DNA from: a bacterium | GTDB taxonomy: Bacteria > Ratteibacteria > UBA8468 > B48-G9 > JAFGKM01 | NCBI GenBank assembly: GCA_029548585.1 | Contig: JAKPNC010000046.1 | Location: 1-7,164 of the forward strand | DNA length: 7,164 nucleotides | Direction of reading: 5' to 3' | Shown: piece after piece, positions 6,326-7,164 of the stretch | How the letters are laid out: every line of letters starts with the position of its first letter | Position numbering within the stretch: the stretch's first letter is position 1 | Translations under genes and position numbers: made by a program | The notes under the pieces: generated by a model | Database searches by the model: none | Told to the model about the DNA's origin: nothing | Seen by the model: only the letters and a program-made list of their open reading frames with translations

Positions 6326-7164
6326 CTAATTTGAAATTCGGTATAAATCGTCAATGGTTTTCAATGTCCATTCGACGAGTTTCTGACCAGCTTCAGGTCC
6401 CACCAGAGTACTTGTCGGAACGGCGCCGTACGCGCCTCCCTTTATTGAACGTTCAGTCGGAAGATATGAACCCGGACCGGCAAGCTGAACTATAAAAGTC
6501 TGAACGGCCTTGCTCCTGCACTTAATCTGCATGCCGTAATCAAGATAAAGTTCAAAGGGATTAGTGGCGAAAACTATATCTCCAAGACGGACGGCATGTA
6601 CCTCGAATTCTGCCTCTGGTTCGATCTGCTGCAAACTGAATCTTTCCTCGACAAGAGTATTGCGCCTTGCAATACGGTACGCTTTTGAAATATCGGTATA
6701 CCATCTTTTCTCTTTTTTCTTCTCGGGATGAGCTTCAAGGTCTTTTAGAAGTTCTTCATATTTTTCTTTTGATTTTTCAGCTGCTTTTCTTGATGAATCC
6801 ACACTGGATTCTGGTATCATGCGACGAGGCAGTTTAAGCATTTCCGAGCGGCGTTCAAGGTCGGGCGCCCATTCAACACTATCTTTAATCAAAAAAACAA
6901 CCCTTTCAGCCGCGTCCGATATGCGCCCGGCTATCTGCTGGCGCAGAGTCATATTTGCAAGTTTTTGCATTCTCGTTTCAGCATGCTTATTCACAAGAAC
7001 ATGAGGCGACTGGTCGCCTGCGGCGCTTATTTGAGTCAGAACAAATAGTTTATCTCCGAATCTACGGCGCAATTCCTGCCGTGTCTCATGCCAATAGTCG
7101 GCGCTTAGCTGGTACAGACTCTCGCTTACCTGCGACGGGCAGGCAAGGTTGACAACCATTCCTG
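6326..7164 (-). CDS. Neutral/alkaline ceramidase-like protein, C-terminal part (5' end beyond window)
   Basis: The frame is open from the right edge to TAG at 6326 and gives 278 residues. The Met at 7159 is probably internal, since family proteins are longer and the N-terminal part with the first zinc ligands would lie upstream. Counting from that Met, GDQSPH at 48-53 resembles the GDxSPN motif that carries the nucleophilic Ser of bacterial and animal neutral ceramidases. TNPFELYLDYG at 199-209 (Glu203) and YLPTE at 232-236 (Tyr232) correspond to the regions that supply the late Glu and Tyr zinc ligands, and VGPEAGQKLVE at 253-263 fits the usual C-terminal end. Residues 122-160 form a highly charged helical insert. 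Classical ceramidases hydrolyse N-acyl-sphingosine, but many bacterial members of this broad family are uncharacterised, so the substrate is open. It lies 233 bases upstream of the lyase-like pair in the same orientation. No signal peptide can be judged because the N-terminus is missing. Confidence 0.75.
   Translation of the reverse strand, partial: GMVVNLACPSQVSESLYQLSADYWHETRQELRRRFGDKLFVLTQISAAGDQSPHVLVNKHAETRMQKLANMTLRQQIAGRISDAAERVVFLIKDSVEWAPDLERRSEMLKLPRRMIPESSVDSSRKAAEKSKEKYEELLKDLEAHPEKKKEKRWYTDISKAYRIARRNTLVEERFSLQQIEPEAEFEVHAVRLGDIVFATNPFELYLDYGMQIKCRSKAVQTFIVQLAGPGSYLPTERSIKGGAYGAVPTSTLVGPEAGQKLVEWTLKTIDDLYRISN

Overview
The window holds three genes, all on the minus strand, so transcription reads right to left. 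None of them points to phage, transposon, CRISPR, tRNA or rRNA content. Base composition looks moderate in the genes and clearly AT-rich in the 6093-6325 gap. Ribosome binding sites are classic AGGAGG types and the proteins carry ordinary Sec signal peptides, so this is a bacterium. Very large secreted polysaccharide-active proteins next to a neutral-ceramidase-like protein are typical of environmental polysaccharide-degrading lineages such as the PVC group and neighbouring candidate phyla. That assignment is an inference and I cannot fix the phylum.

Layout in transcription order: (1) 7164-6326, the C-terminal 278 residues of a neutral/alkaline ceramidase-like protein whose 5' end lies outside the window. 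(2) 6325-6093, an AT-rich gap with a good sigma70-type promoter candidate, an inverted repeat overlapping it, and a perfect Shine-Dalgarno octamer with no start codon after it. (3) 6092-2124, a complete 1322-residue secreted protein of the PcRGLX/YetA (exo-rhamnogalacturonan lyase-like) family with an added C-terminal LamG-like domain. (4) 2123-1960, a 164-base gap with a bulged long-range inverted repeat. (5) 1959-1, a second PcRGLX/YetA-like gene, open for 653 codons and running off the left edge.

The two large genes are tandem paralogues. They align almost without gaps from the mature N-terminus to the window edge, and by eye about two thirds of residues are identical. They differ most in a stretch of the presumed catalytic alpha/alpha-toroid domain, which suggests two related enzymes with different substrate or product preference. 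The likely joint role is extracytoplasmic breakdown of a pectin-like (rhamnogalacturonan I-type) or other acidic polysaccharide; the LamG domain would add carbohydrate or surface binding. The role of the ceramidase-like protein in this setting is unknown.

I did not find a clearly novel multi-gene system. The items most worth checking are the paralogue pair with its divergent toroid segment, the bulged stem between the two paralogues, and the leader of the 1322-residue gene.
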